A stretch of 64,000 nucleotides of DNA, from assembly GCF_039614765.1 (NCBI RefSeq), contig NZ_CP154879.1, positions 1,116,001 through 1,180,000 of the forward strand, read 5' to 3'. The notes under the pieces are model-generated. The model had not been told where the DNA came from. It saw only the letters and a program-made list of their open reading frames with translations, and searched no databases. The position numbers and the translations under genes were made by a program. Source of the stretch: Castellaniella sp. MT123 (GTDB lineage: Bacteria; Pseudomonadota; Gammaproteobacteria; Burkholderiales; Burkholderiaceae_B). Below are positions 11,266 to 20,292 of this stretch, in pieces (the first letter of the stretch is position 1; every line of letters begins with the position of its first letter).

Positions 11266-13172
11266 TCCGCGCAACCGGCCTGACCCTGCGCCGCGGCGTC
11301 AAGGTCCTGCTGGAAGACGCGGAGTTCGTCGTCCACCCGGGTGAGCGGGTCGGCATCGTCGGGAAGAACGGCGCGGGGAAATCCACGCTCTTTGCCCTGT
11401 TGCAGGGGCACATCGACCTGGACGCCGGCTCTCTGGATATCCCGGCCGCCTGGCGGCTGGCCAGCGTCGAGCAGATCCTGCACGACACCGACCGACCCGC
11501 GCGCGAGTTCGTCATCGACGGGGATCAGCACCTGCGCAGCCTGCAGGCGCGGCGAGCGGCGCTGACGCACGACCAGGGGCACGCGATCGCCGAACTGGAA
11601 GCTGCCCTGGTGGAAGCCGAGGCCTGGAGCGCACCCTCGCGCGCCGAACAGCTGCTGGCCGGGCTGGGCTTCGCCCCCGACGAATGGGCCCGACCGGTGG
11701 CGAGCTTTTCGGGCGGCTGGCAGATGCGCATCGCATTGGCCCGCGCGCTGATGGCGCCATCGGATCTGCTGCTGCTGGACGAACCCACCAACCACCTGGA
11801 CCTGGATGCCATGCTGTGGCTGGAGCGCTGGCTGAGCAGCTATCCGGGCACCGTCCTGCTGATTTCCCACGACACGGAATTCCTGGATGCGGTCGCCCGC
11901 ACGATCCTGCATTTCGAGCAGGGCAAGCTGGTGCGCTACAAAGGCGGCTACGAAGACTACCTGGAACAACGCGCCGAGCGCCTGCGCCAGAACCAGCTGG
12001 CCCGCGACCGGCAGACTCGCGAAGCCGCCCACCTGCAGTCGTTCATCGACCGCTTCAAGGCCAAGGCCACCAAGGCCAAGCAGGCGCAAAGCCGGGTCAA
12101 GGCCCTGGCCCGCATGCAGACCCTGGCGCCGCTGGCCGTGGAATCCGGTATCGACATCCGCCTGCCCGACCCGCTCCATACGCCCGACGTCCTGCTGCGC
12201 CTGGAAGACGCCACCCTGGGCTATGCCGATCGCGCGGGCGGTTCCCCCCGCACCATCCTGAGCGACGTCAGCCTGATGGTGCGCGGCGGCAGCCGCATCG
12301 GCATCCTGGGGGTCAACGGCGCCGGCAAGAGCACCCTGGTCAAGACCCTGGCCCGGGAACTCGCCCCGCTGTCCGGACTCTACCAGCCGGCCAAGGGGCT
12401 GGAGATCGGCTATTTCGCCCAGCAGCAGCTGGATGTCCTGGACCCGGACTCGACCCCGCTGCAGCATTTCGCCCGCATTGCCCCGGACACGCGCGAGCAG
12501 GAACTGCGCAACATGCTGGGCAGCTTCGGTTTTGGCGGCGACATGGTGAATCAGCCCGTTGCCCCGTTTTCCGGCGGCGAGAAGGCACGCCTGGCCCTGG
12601 CGCTGATCGTCTGGCGCAAACCCAACCTGCTGCTGCTCGACGAACCCAGCAACCACCTGGACGTGGACACGCGCGAAGCCCTGGCCCGGGCACTGGCGGA
12701 ATTCCCCGGCAGCGTGCTGCTGGTGTCCCACGACCGCCACCTGCTGCGCACGACCGTGGATACCTTCTGGATCGTGGCCGACGGCCACATCCAGCCTTTC
12801 GACGGCGACCTGGAGGACTACCGCGACTGGCTGCAGCAGCGCCAGACGCGGCAGAATCAGGCCGCCCGCGTCGCGACCGCGCCTGAAAAAGACCGCAAGG
12901 CCCAGCGTCGCGAACAGGCACAGGTGCGCCAGCAACTGTCGGCCCAGCGCAAACCGCTGGAAACACGCCTGAAAAAGGTCGAGGACGCCATGGCGAAGGC
13001 GCAGGCCCGGTTGACCACGCTGGACGCCCTGATCGCCGACCCGGCGTTCTACACGGACGCGCACAAAGATGACCGCCCCGCCCTGCTGGCCGAACACGGC
13101 GAGCTCAGCAAAACCCTGCAGACCGCCGAAGAGGAATGGCTGGACATCCAGACGGAACTCGAGGCGCTGTAA
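11262..13172 (+). CDS. yheS: ABC-F family ATPase, YheS-like
   Basis: ABC-F proteins are soluble tandem ABC ATPases that act on ribosomes, not transporters. There are two nucleotide-binding domains: GKNGAGKST near residue 38, first signature FSGGWQMR, GVNGAGKST near residue 351 and second signature FSGGEKAR. A linker rich in Lys/Arg lies between them and a charged coiled coil at the C-terminus (EKDRKAQRREQAQVRQQL). The N-terminus RRGVKVLLEDAEF and the 636-residue length match YheS rather than EttA or Uup. The GTG start overlaps the prmB stop by four bases. Confidence 0.9.
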   Translation: MIRATGLTLRRGVKVLLEDAEFVVHPGERVGIVGKNGAGKSTLFALLQGHIDLDAGSLDIPAAWRLASVEQILHDTDRPAREFVIDGDQHLRSLQARRAALTHDQGHAIAELEAALVEAEAWSAPSRAEQLLAGLGFAPDEWARPVASFSGGWQMRIALARALMAPSDLLLLDEPTNHLDLDAMLWLERWLSSYPGTVLLISHDTEFLDAVARTILHFEQGKLVRYKGGYEDYLEQRAERLRQNQLARDRQTREAAHLQSFIDRFKAKATKAKQAQSRVKALARMQTLAPLAVESGIDIRLPDPLHTPDVLLRLEDATLGYADRAGGSPRTILSDVSLMVRGGSRIGILGVNGAGKSTLVKTLARELAPLSGLYQPAKGLEIGYFAQQQLDVLDPDSTPLQHFARIAPDTREQELRNMLGSFGFGGDMVNQPVAPFSGGEKARLALALIVWRKPNLLLLDEPSNHLDVDTREALARALAEFPGSVLLVSHDRHLLRTTVDTFWIVADGHIQPFDGDLEDYRDWLQQRQTRQNQAARVATAPEKDRKAQRREQAQVRQQLSAQRKPLETRLKKVEDAMAKAQARLTTLDALIADPAFYTDAHKDDRPALLAEHGELSKTLQTAEEEWLDIQTELEAL

Positions 13173-13202
13173 AGGCCCAGCACCGCCACAAACCGCGTCA
13201 AG

Positions 13203-13303
13203 CGCCGTGACGAGGGGGCTGCGGGGGCTGTTGGAGCTTACTCGTCCACCCTCGGCGCAGCCGCCGAATCGCGACCGGCCCCCGCGGCCTACTCGTCACG
13301 GCG
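13203..13303. repeat. long imperfect inverted repeat (possible cruciform or MITE-like element)
   Basis: CGCCGTGACGAG at 13203-13214 has its perfect reverse complement at 13292-13303. Pairing continues inward over about 14 more bases with 3 mismatches (GC-rich GGGGGC/GCCCCC tracts), leaving a loop of about 49 bases. It fills most of the 256-base gap between yheS and the next gene. No T-run follows, so it is not a classic terminator, and I see no clear target-site duplication. Confidence 0.55.
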
Positions 13304-13393
13304 ATGAGCTCTCTCCATACACCCCTCTATATTCCAGATCTGAATAATTTAATATTCTTATAGTCGTTCGCTATGAGACCAAGGCTCCTTAGA

Positions 13394-13418
13394 ATGAACA
13401 GGTCTAAACCTTGTTCAT
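13394..13418. promoter_or_regulatory. inverted-repeat operator candidate upstream of the AhpD-like gene
   Basis: ATGAACAGG (13394-13402) and CCTTGTTCAT (13409-13418) are inverted copies differing by one inserted T, separated by 6 bases. The right arm ends 10 bases before the ATG at 13429, a typical place for a repressor to block transcription. No regulator gene is adjacent. Confidence 0.5.
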
Positions 13419-13428
13419 TTCTTCCACC

Positions 13429-13971
13429 ATGAGCCGTCTCCCCATTCAGTCCGTCGAATCCGCCCCCACCGAAGCCCAGGAACGCCTGCGCACCGCCGAA
13501 AAGGCCAGTGGCTTTCTGCCCAATCTGCTGGGCGTACTGGCCAATGCGCCCACAGCCCTGGAAACCTACCAGGTCGTGGGCGCCATCAACGGTCGCAACA
13601 GCTTGACGCCCACCGAACGCGAGATCGTGCAGATCACCGCCGCCACCTACAACGGTTGTGGCTTCTGCGTGGCCGGACACACCAAGATCGCCAAGCTGAA
13701 GCTGCAATGGCCTCAGGAAGTTGTCGATGCCCTGCGCGGCACGCAGGCCCTCTCCGATCCCAAGCTCAATGCCCTGGCCCGATTCACCCTGCAGGTGCTG
13801 GAACACCGGGGCCAGGTCGACGACCAGGATCTGTCCGACCTGCGGGCCGCAGGCTATACCGACGCTCAGGCGCTGGATGTCGTTCTGGGCGTCAGCCTCG
13901 CCACCCTGTGCAACTATGCCAACAACCTGGCCCGCACCCCGATCAACCCGGAACTTCAGGCCTACGCCTGA
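13429..13971 (+). CDS. AhpD-like / carboxymuconolactone decarboxylase-family protein
   Basis: 180 residues with the AhpD-type redox motif ATYNGCGFCVAGHT, i.e. CxxC followed four residues later by His. In the family this supports peroxidase or thiol-disulfide activity. The ATG at 13429 is chosen over the TTG at 13411, because 13411 falls inside the inverted repeat and lacks a ribosome-binding site. It heads an apparent operon with the flavoprotein and ABC importer that follow, with tight spacings. It may detoxify peroxide produced by the flavoprotein; that is inference. Confidence 0.85.
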   Translation: MSRLPIQSVESAPTEAQERLRTAEKASGFLPNLLGVLANAPTALETYQVVGAINGRNSLTPTEREIVQITAATYNGCGFCVAGHTKIAKLKLQWPQEVVDALRGTQALSDPKLNALARFTLQVLEHRGQVDDQDLSDLRAAGYTDAQALDVVLGVSLATLCNYANNLARTPINPELQAYA

Positions 13972-13989
13972 TCGTATCGGAGACCCGAC

Positions 13990-15093
13990 ATGACCCTCGA
14001 GTTCCTGCCCGCCGCTCTGGGCGACGGAATCGACCAACTGATACGCGACACCCTGGCCCCTCAGGTCGAGGCCATCGACCAAGGCCATTTCCCGGCGGAC
14101 TTCATGCACGCGCTGGGACGCCTGGGCGGTTTTTCCGCCGCGCTGCCCACCGGATCCGGCGGCCTGGGTCTGGACCTGCCGGCCCAGATCGACATCATTG
14201 CCCGGATAGCCCGCACCTGCGGCACCACTGCATTCCTGGCCTGGTGCCAGTCCACCTGCGTCTGGTACCTGCAGCACAGCGTAAACCCGGTTGTGCGCGA
14301 GCGCTACCTGCCTCGGCTCGCCCGCGGCGATCTGCTGGCGGGCACCGGCATGTCCAACGCCGTCAAGCATCTGGCCGGCATCGAGCGCATCAATCTCCGC
14401 GCCCGGCGCGATGGCTCAGGCTACCGGGTCAACGGCGCACTGCCCTGGGTATCGAACCTGGCGCCGGGCCACCTGGTGATCGTTGCCGCCGCACTGGAAG
14501 AAGGCGGTTACGTCATGTTTGCCGTTCCACCAGACGCGGAAGGCCTCAGCCTGCGGCCCTGCCCGAATTTCGCCGGCATGGAAGGCAGCGGCACCTTTGG
14601 CGTACGCCTGAAAGATCTCCAGGTTCCAGCCGAGGATGTCCTGGCGGACCCCGAACAGTTCGAGTCCTACGTCGAGCGCTTCAAACCCGGCTTCCTGCTC
14701 ATGCAGGTCGGCATGGGGGCAGGCCTGGTACAGGCCAGCCTGGACACCATCCACGCCACCAACCAGCGCCTGGGCCACGTGAATTGCTATCTGGACGACG
14801 GCGAGGATGATCTGGCACGGGATCTGCGGAACTTGCTGACCGCCACGACGACCCTGGCCCACCAGGGGCAGGCGGCGCCGCTGCTCGACGTGCTGCGTGT
14901 CCGCGCCCAGGGATCGGAACTCAGCCTGCGCGCCACGCAATCGGCTGCCCTGCATGCGGGGGCGGCAGGATACCTGATGAGCAGCCCGACTCAGAGACGC
15001 CTGCGCGAAGCCCTGTTCGTCGCCATCGTCACTCCGGCCCTGAAGCACCTGCGCAAGGAAATCCATGCGCTGGAACAACGACAGGCCGCCTGA
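13990..15093 (+). CDS. acyl-CoA dehydrogenase-like flavoprotein
   Basis: 367 residues with the acyl-CoA-dehydrogenase fold: a helical N-terminus (LGRLGGFSAALPTGSGGLGL), a middle beta-domain (RVNGALPWVSNLAPGHLVIV) and a C-terminal helical domain. It is slightly short for a true fatty acyl-CoA dehydrogenase (~380). The group also contains flavin-dependent monooxygenases of the DszC/SfnB type used for organosulfur compounds, which would fit a sulfonate-type importer next door. The substrate is unknown. It follows the AhpD-like gene by 18 bases and the ABC ATPase start lies inside its end. Confidence 0.8.
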   Translation: MTLEFLPAALGDGIDQLIRDTLAPQVEAIDQGHFPADFMHALGRLGGFSAALPTGSGGLGLDLPAQIDIIARIARTCGTTAFLAWCQSTCVWYLQHSVNPVVRERYLPRLARGDLLAGTGMSNAVKHLAGIERINLRARRDGSGYRVNGALPWVSNLAPGHLVIVAAALEEGGYVMFAVPPDAEGLSLRPCPNFAGMEGSGTFGVRLKDLQVPAEDVLADPEQFESYVERFKPGFLLMQVGMGAGLVQASLDTIHATNQRLGHVNCYLDDGEDDLARDLRNLLTATTTLAHQGQAAPLLDVLRVRAQGSELSLRATQSAALHAGAAGYLMSSPTQRRLREALFVAIVTPALKHLRKEIHALEQRQAA

Positions 15094-15925
15094 CATGGGT
15101 GCCGTCGCGCCGATCAGCGCCGTCCCCGGCCCGAGGATCGAAGACGCTGGCGTCCTGAGCGCCCGCGGCATTTCCCTGAGCTACTCCCAGGGCGTACGGC
15201 ATGCCCCCATCACGGTCCTGGCCGATTTCTCCCTGGAACTGCAACCGGGCGAGATCGTCGCGCTGCTGGGGCCCAGCGGAGTCGGGAAGTCCTCGCTGCT
15301 GCGAGTCCTGGCCGGCCTGCAACCCACCCAAGGCGGCGATATCCAGCTCAAAGGGCAGCGGTTGACCGGACCGTCCCCGGCTCTGGGCATGGTGTTCCAG
15401 GATCCCAGCCTGCTGCCCTGGCTGACCCTGGAGGAAAACGTCGCCTTTGGCCTGGACTTCCGCCACCAGCCGCAGCTGGACGCCGCCACCCGCCAGCAGC
15501 GCGTCCATCAGGCAATTACCGAGGTCGGCCTGCAGTCCGCCCGCACCCGCTACCCTGATGAGCTCTCGGGCGGCATGGCCCAACGCACGTCGCTGGCCCG
15601 CACGCTGGCACGCGCCCCGGAAATCCTGCTGCTGGACGAGCCTTTCAGCGCCCTCGACGAGGTCACCCGGCACGAAATGCAGTCCCTGCTGCTGCAGGTG
15701 ACCGCGCAACACCAGGCGGCCGCTGTGCTGGTGACCCATGACATCGACGAGGCGCTCCTGCTGGCGGACCGCATCCTGCTCATCGGGGGTCAGCCAGGCC
15801 ATTTGATCGACCAATGGTCCGTGACCCAAGCCCACCCCCGGGACGAAACCAGCCAGGATCTGACCGCTTTGCGCGTGAAGATCCTGCAAGCCCTGCGAAC
15901 CGCCCGTCCACCGAGACATCCATGA
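15065..15925 (+). CDS. ABC importer ATP-binding protein (nitrate/sulfonate/taurine class)
   Basis: 286 residues with Walker A GPSGVGKSS, Q-loop VFQDPSLLPW, signature LSGGMAQRTSLAR, Walker B ILLLDEPFSALDE and H-loop VLVTHDIDEA. The QDPSLLPWLT stretch is typical of SsuB/TauB/NrtD ATPases. The ATG at 15065 has a good ribosome-binding site (AAGGAA) and overlaps the flavoprotein gene by 29 bases; an internal ATG at 15095, just after that stop, is an alternative giving 276 residues. It energises the permease at 17151. Confidence 0.9.
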   Translation: MRWNNDRPPDMGAVAPISAVPGPRIEDAGVLSARGISLSYSQGVRHAPITVLADFSLELQPGEIVALLGPSGVGKSSLLRVLAGLQPTQGGDIQLKGQRLTGPSPALGMVFQDPSLLPWLTLEENVAFGLDFRHQPQLDAATRQQRVHQAITEVGLQSARTRYPDELSGGMAQRTSLARTLARAPEILLLDEPFSALDEVTRHEMQSLLLQVTAQHQAAAVLVTHDIDEALLLADRILLIGGQPGHLIDQWSVTQAHPRDETSQDLTALRVKILQALRTARPPRHP

Positions 15926-17148
15926 GCCGCTTCAAGCTTCTTGACTCCTGCTGCGGCACCGCCGATAGCACCCTCGCCCGCCGCCGCCAATTTCTGAAAA
16001 TGTCGGCCCTGTTCACCGCGGCCGGCGCACTGCCCCTGCTGCAGGCAGGGCGACTGGCCCGCGCAGCGGAACCGGATGCGCCGGTGCGTATCGGCTATCT
16101 GCCGATCACCGACGCCACGCCGCTGCTGGTCGCCCACCACAATGGACTGTTCGAACGACAGGGGCTGAAAGTCGCCCCCCCCCGACGCTTTCGCAGCTGG
16201 TCGCAGGTCGTCGAGGCCTTCCTGAGCGGTCAGGTCAACGTGGTGCACCTGCTGATGCCGATGACCATCTGGTCGCGCTACGGCAGCAAGTCCCCCGCCA
16301 AGGTCGTCGCCTGGAACCATACCGAAGGCTCCTGCCTGACGGTGCTGCCCAGTGTGAATTCCCTGGAGGATCTGGGCGGCACCACGGTGGCCATCCCATT
16401 CTGGTATTCCGTGCACAACATCGTGCTGCAAGCCATCCTGCGGCAGGCCGGACTCGAATTCATCAGCGATGGCGAGCCCACGAAGCAGCAAGTGAAGCTG
16501 GTGGTGATGTCGCCGGGCGACATGCTGCCCGCCCTGGGCAGCAAGCGGATCTCCGGCTACATCGTGGCCGAGCCGTTCAATGCCAAGGCCGAGGAACTGG
16601 GCGTGGGCAAGGTCTGGCGCTTTACCGGCGACGTCTGGCGCAATCACGCCTGCTGCGTGGTGACCATGCACGAGCGCGACCTGCAGGAACGCCCCGACTG
16701 GTCGCAAAAGGTCGTCAATGCCATTGTGCAGGCCCAGGCCTGGGCGCGCGATCACCGCGAAGACACGGTCAAGATCCTCGCCCGCAACAACCCGGCCGCC
16801 TATACACCGCATGATCCGTCCACGCTGGCCCGGGTGCTGCTGCCATCGGCCGAGCGCGATGCGGCCTACGAAAAGAGCGGCGCCATCCGGCATGCGGACT
16901 GGCACGAGCTACGCATCGACTTCCAGCCCTTTCCTTATCCCAGCTATACGGAAAAACTGGTGACGCTGCTCAAAGGCACTTACGTACTGGGCGAGAACGC
17001 ATTCCTGAAGGAACTGGACCCTGCCCACGTGGCCCGCGATCTGGTGGACGACCGCTACGTCCGCAAGGCGATCGAGGACCAGGGTGGGCTGTCGGCCTTC
17101 GGCATCACGGGCGGCTACAGCCGCACGGAAACCTTCGAGGTCAGCTGA
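15922..17148 (+). CDS. ABC importer periplasmic substrate-binding protein, Tat-exported
   Basis: 408 residues. The N-terminus has a twin-arginine signal: RRRQFLKMSALFTAAGALPLL followed by a cleavage-like ARA-AEPDAP. The mature part matches SsuA/NrtA/TauA binding proteins (RIGYLPITDATPLLVAHHNG, GLEFISDGEPTKQQ). The start is the ATG at 15922, which overlaps the ATPase stop (ATGA); the open frame further upstream is unused. Use of Tat rather than Sec suggests folding or cofactor loading in the cytoplasm before export. The ligand cannot be deduced. Confidence 0.88.
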   Translation: MSRFKLLDSCCGTADSTLARRRQFLKMSALFTAAGALPLLQAGRLARAAEPDAPVRIGYLPITDATPLLVAHHNGLFERQGLKVAPPRRFRSWSQVVEAFLSGQVNVVHLLMPMTIWSRYGSKSPAKVVAWNHTEGSCLTVLPSVNSLEDLGGTTVAIPFWYSVHNIVLQAILRQAGLEFISDGEPTKQQVKLVVMSPGDMLPALGSKRISGYIVAEPFNAKAEELGVGKVWRFTGDVWRNHACCVVTMHERDLQERPDWSQKVVNAIVQAQAWARDHREDTVKILARNNPAAYTPHDPSTLARVLLPSAERDAAYEKSGAIRHADWHELRIDFQPFPYPSYTEKLVTLLKGTYVLGENAFLKELDPAHVARDLVDDRYVRKAIEDQGGLSAFGITGGYSRTETFEVS

Positions 17149-17150
17149 CC

Positions 17151-17927
17151 ATGAATGCACGATCCCCCGTTCCGTCGTCCCGCCAGCGCCTGGCGCTGAG
17201 CCTGGGCGGCCTGCTCGTCCTCGGCCTGCTGTGGGCCGCCGGAATCGGTCTGTTGGGCCAGGATCTGGCCATAGCGCGGCTGTTCGCCCCAGGCCAGGCG
17301 CTGCCCAGTCTGGCACACCTGATCCTGGACAACCAGCTGACCCTGCACACCCTGGTCAGCCTGCGGCGTGTGGCGGTGGGTCTGTTCTGGGCGCTGGTGT
17401 TCGGTATTCCGTTGGGGCTGGCGATCGGCCTGTCGCGCCGACTGGAATCAGCGACCAGCGGGGCATTTCAGTTCCTGCGCATGGTCTCGCCCTTGTCCTG
17501 GATGCCGATCGCGGTGATGCTGTTCGGTGTGGGCGACGCACCGATCTATTTCCTGCTGAGCTTTGCCGCCGTCTGGCCCATCATCCTGAATACCAGCGCT
17601 GGTGTGCGCCAACTGGATCCCCGCTGGCTGATGCTGGCCCGCAGCCTGAGCGCGACCCGATCCGAAATTCTGTGGAAGGTCGTCATCCCCGGCTCGCTGG
17701 GGCACATCCTGACGGGTTTGCGCCTGGCCATCGGCATCGTCTGGATCATCCTCGTTCCCTGCGAAATGCTGGGCGTGAGTTCGGGCCTGGGCTATTTCAT
17801 CCTGGATACCCGCGACCGGCTGGCCTATTCCGAACTGATGGCCGTCATCGTGCTGATTGGCGCCCTGGGCTTCATGCTGGACGCGACCGCCCAGCGCCTG
17901 CATCGGCGCTGGGGACGGGGGCGGTAA
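17151..17927 (+). CDS. ABC importer permease (nitrate/sulfonate/taurine class)
   Basis: 258 residues with about six transmembrane segments and the binding-protein-dependent permease EAA-type loop (ARSLSATRSEILWKVVIPGS). With the ATPase at 15065 and the binding protein at 15922 it makes a complete importer. The last two genes are separated by two bases, so they are surely co-transcribed. It ends five bases before the convergent uvrD stop, with no visible terminator between them. Confidence 0.9.
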   Translation: MNARSPVPSSRQRLALSLGGLLVLGLLWAAGIGLLGQDLAIARLFAPGQALPSLAHLILDNQLTLHTLVSLRRVAVGLFWALVFGIPLGLAIGLSRRLESATSGAFQFLRMVSPLSWMPIAVMLFGVGDAPIYFLLSFAAVWPIILNTSAGVRQLDPRWLMLARSLSATRSEILWKVVIPGSLGHILTGLRLAIGIVWIILVPCEMLGVSSGLGYFILDTRDRLAYSELMAVIVLIGALGFMLDATAQRLHRRWGRGR

Positions 17928-17931
17928 CCGA

Positions 17932-20292
17932 TCAGGCCAGGATTTCCAGCTTTGCCACACCCAGCGCCAGGGTCTTGGTCCCGGTATCGCGGAACTCGAT
18001 CCGCGCCTGAGCCTCGGTGCCGCTGCCGCTGAGCGCCACGATGGTGCCCTCGCCGAAGCGGCCATGGCGCACCGCCGCACCGATGCGGAAACACTGATCG
18101 CCGACCGTGACATCGGCCGTGCGGGTGCGCGCAGCGCGGGGCGCGAAATCGCTGCCGCCTTCGCCCTGCCAGCCGCCCTGGCTGCGGCGGAAAGCGCCAC
18201 GCCAGGCCGGCTGCTGTTCGGGCGCGGCAGCCCGCTGGCGAGGCGTAATCCATTTCAGATCCTGCTCGGGGATCTCGTCCAGAAAGCGCGACCGCAAGGC
18301 ATAGCGTGTCTGCCCATGCAGCATGCGGCTTTGCGCCAGGGTCAGCGTCAGACGTTCCCGCGCCCGGGTGATGGCTACGTACATCAGGCGGCGCTCTTCC
18401 TCCAGCCCCCCCGCGTCCAGCAGGCTGTTTTCGTGGGGAAACAAGCCTTCTTCCAGACCGGTGATGAAGACGACGTCGAATTCCAGGCCCTTGGCCGCAT
18501 GCACGGTCATGAGTTGCACGGCGTCCTCGCCTGCCTGCGCCTGATTATCGCCCGCTTCCAGCGAGGCATGGCTGAGGAATGCCCCCAGAGGCGACATGAC
18601 GGCGGGTGGCGGAAGACCCGGCCCCGAATCGAAATCGGGTGTCGGCCCTTCGGATGGCGCCACCATACCGGCCGCCGCCTGCGCTTCGGAACCGGACGGT
18701 GCCAGCGCCATGCCGGCATGAGCGGACGATTCCGGAATCCTGCCCGCGATCAGCCCCTGAAATCCTTCCTCGGCGACGAATGCAGCAGCGGCATTGACCA
18801 GTTCCTGCAGGTTCTCGAGACGTTCCTGGCCCTCGCGATCCGCCCGGTAATGGGCTTCCAGGCCGCTGAGGTGCACGACCTGACCGATCAGGTCCGGCAG
18901 ATCCAGCGACTGGGCCGATTCCGCCATGTCCTGGATCAAGGCGGCAAAACGCGCCAGACTGGCGCCCCCTTTGCCCGGCACATAGGGCACAGCGCCAGCC
19001 AGGCTGATGCCGTATTGCGCGGCGGCATCGGACAACTGTTCCAAGGTCCGCGCACCGATGCCGCGCGCCGGGAAATTCACGACCCGCATCCAGGACGTGT
19101 CGTCATTCGGATTGTCGATCAGGCGCAGGTAGGCCAGGACGTGCTTGATTTCCTGGCGTTCGAAAAAGCGCTGGCCCCCATAGACGCGATAGGGCACGCG
19201 GGCGGAAAACAGGGCATGCTCGATCGGCCGGGACTGGGCATTGCTGCGGTACAGGATCGCGATCTGGTGGGCTGAACGCCCCTCGCGCAACAGGGCGCGG
19301 ATTTCATCGACCAGCCATTGGGCCTCCAACATATCGGAAGCCTGCTCGACCACCCGCAGGGGTTCGCCCTCGCCCGCCTCGGTCCACAGGTTCTTGCCCA
19401 GGCGGTTGGTATTGTGCGCGATCAACGCGTTGGCCGCGTCCAGGATATGGCCGTGCGACCGGTAATTCTGTTCCAGCCGGATGACATTGCCCCGCGCATG
19501 GCGCTGCTCGAAATCGGCCATGTTGCCGACGTTGGCCCCCCGGAACGCATAGATGGACTGATCGTCGTCGCCGACGGCGAAGACCGGCGTGTGGCTGCCG
19601 GCCAGCAGCATCAGCCAGCGATACTGCAGGACGTTCGTGTCCTGGAATTCATCGACCAGGATATGCTGGAAGCGGCGCTGGTAGTGTTCGCGGATCGGCG
19701 CTTCGCGCTGCAGCAGTTCGTAGGCGCGCAGCAGCAATTCACCGAAATCGACGACACCTTCGCGTTCGCACTGGTCCTGGTAGCGCTGGTACAGATCAGC
19801 CAGCCGCCGGGCGTGGCTGTCACGCACATCCAGGTCTTTCGGGCGCAGGCCGTCTTCCTTGGCGCCATTGATCATGCGCTGCACGTCGCGCGGGGGGAAA
19901 CGCTCGTCGTCGACGCCGGCCGCCTTCAGCATGCGCTTGATCGCCGACAGCTGGTCCGCGCTGTCCAGAATCTGAAACGCCTGGGGCAGGCCCGCCTCGC
20001 GATGATGCGCGCGCAGCAGCCGGTTGCACAGCCCGTGAAAGGTGCCCACCCACATGCCCCGGGTATTGATGGGCAACAGGGCCGACAGGCGCGCCAGCAT
20101 CTCGCGGGCGGCCTTGTTGGTGAAGGTGACGGCCAGCAGCCCGAAAGGGCTGACCTGCCCGGTCTGGATCAGCCACGCCATGCGGGTGGTCAGCACCCGC
20201 GTTTTGCCGCTGCCCGCCCCCGCAAGGACCAGGGCATGTTGCGCCGGCAGGGTGACGGCGGCGCGCTGTTGTTCGTTCAGACCTTCAATCAT
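17932..20292 (-). CDS. uvrD: DNA helicase II, UvrD/PcrA family
   Basis: A superfamily 1 3'-5' helicase used in nucleotide-excision and mismatch repair. The ATG at 20292 gives 786 residues starting MIEGLNEQQRAAVTLPAQHA. Motifs are GAGSGKTRVL (I), VTFTNKAA (Ia), DEFQDTNVLQYRW (II), GDDDQSIYAFRGA (III) and VMTVHAAKGLEF-type (V region). The C-terminal Tudor-like tail (GAAVRHGRFGEGTIVALSG) is characteristic of UvrD/PcrA rather than Rep. A low-complexity Ala/Pro/Ser insert lies near residues 520-580. The start overlaps the upstream desaturase stop by four bases. Confidence 0.93.
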   Translation of the reverse strand: MIEGLNEQQRAAVTLPAQHALVLAGAGSGKTRVLTTRMAWLIQTGQVSPFGLLAVTFTNKAAREMLARLSALLPINTRGMWVGTFHGLCNRLLRAHHREAGLPQAFQILDSADQLSAIKRMLKAAGVDDERFPPRDVQRMINGAKEDGLRPKDLDVRDSHARRLADLYQRYQDQCEREGVVDFGELLLRAYELLQREAPIREHYQRRFQHILVDEFQDTNVLQYRWLMLLAGSHTPVFAVGDDDQSIYAFRGANVGNMADFEQRHARGNVIRLEQNYRSHGHILDAANALIAHNTNRLGKNLWTEAGEGEPLRVVEQASDMLEAQWLVDEIRALLREGRSAHQIAILYRSNAQSRPIEHALFSARVPYRVYGGQRFFERQEIKHVLAYLRLIDNPNDDTSWMRVVNFPARGIGARTLEQLSDAAAQYGISLAGAVPYVPGKGGASLARFAALIQDMAESAQSLDLPDLIGQVVHLSGLEAHYRADREGQERLENLQELVNAAAAFVAEEGFQGLIAGRIPESSAHAGMALAPSGSEAQAAAGMVAPSEGPTPDFDSGPGLPPPAVMSPLGAFLSHASLEAGDNQAQAGEDAVQLMTVHAAKGLEFDVVFITGLEEGLFPHENSLLDAGGLEEERRLMYVAITRARERLTLTLAQSRMLHGQTRYALRSRFLDEIPEQDLKWITPRQRAAAPEQQPAWRGAFRRSQGGWQGEGGSDFAPRAARTRTADVTVGDQCFRIGAAVRHGRFGEGTIVALSGSGTEAQARIEFRDTGTKTLALGVAKLEILA

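Noticed and set aside
10989-13097. 702-residue minus-strand open frame opposite prmB/yheS
   Set aside because: Antisense shadow of strongly conserved genes; Gln/Gly/Val-rich without motifs.
15065-15094. Frameshift between the flavoprotein and the ABC ATPase because the genes overlap by 29 bases
   Set aside because: The overlap start has a good ribosome-binding site and both proteins are complete, so it is ordinary overlap.
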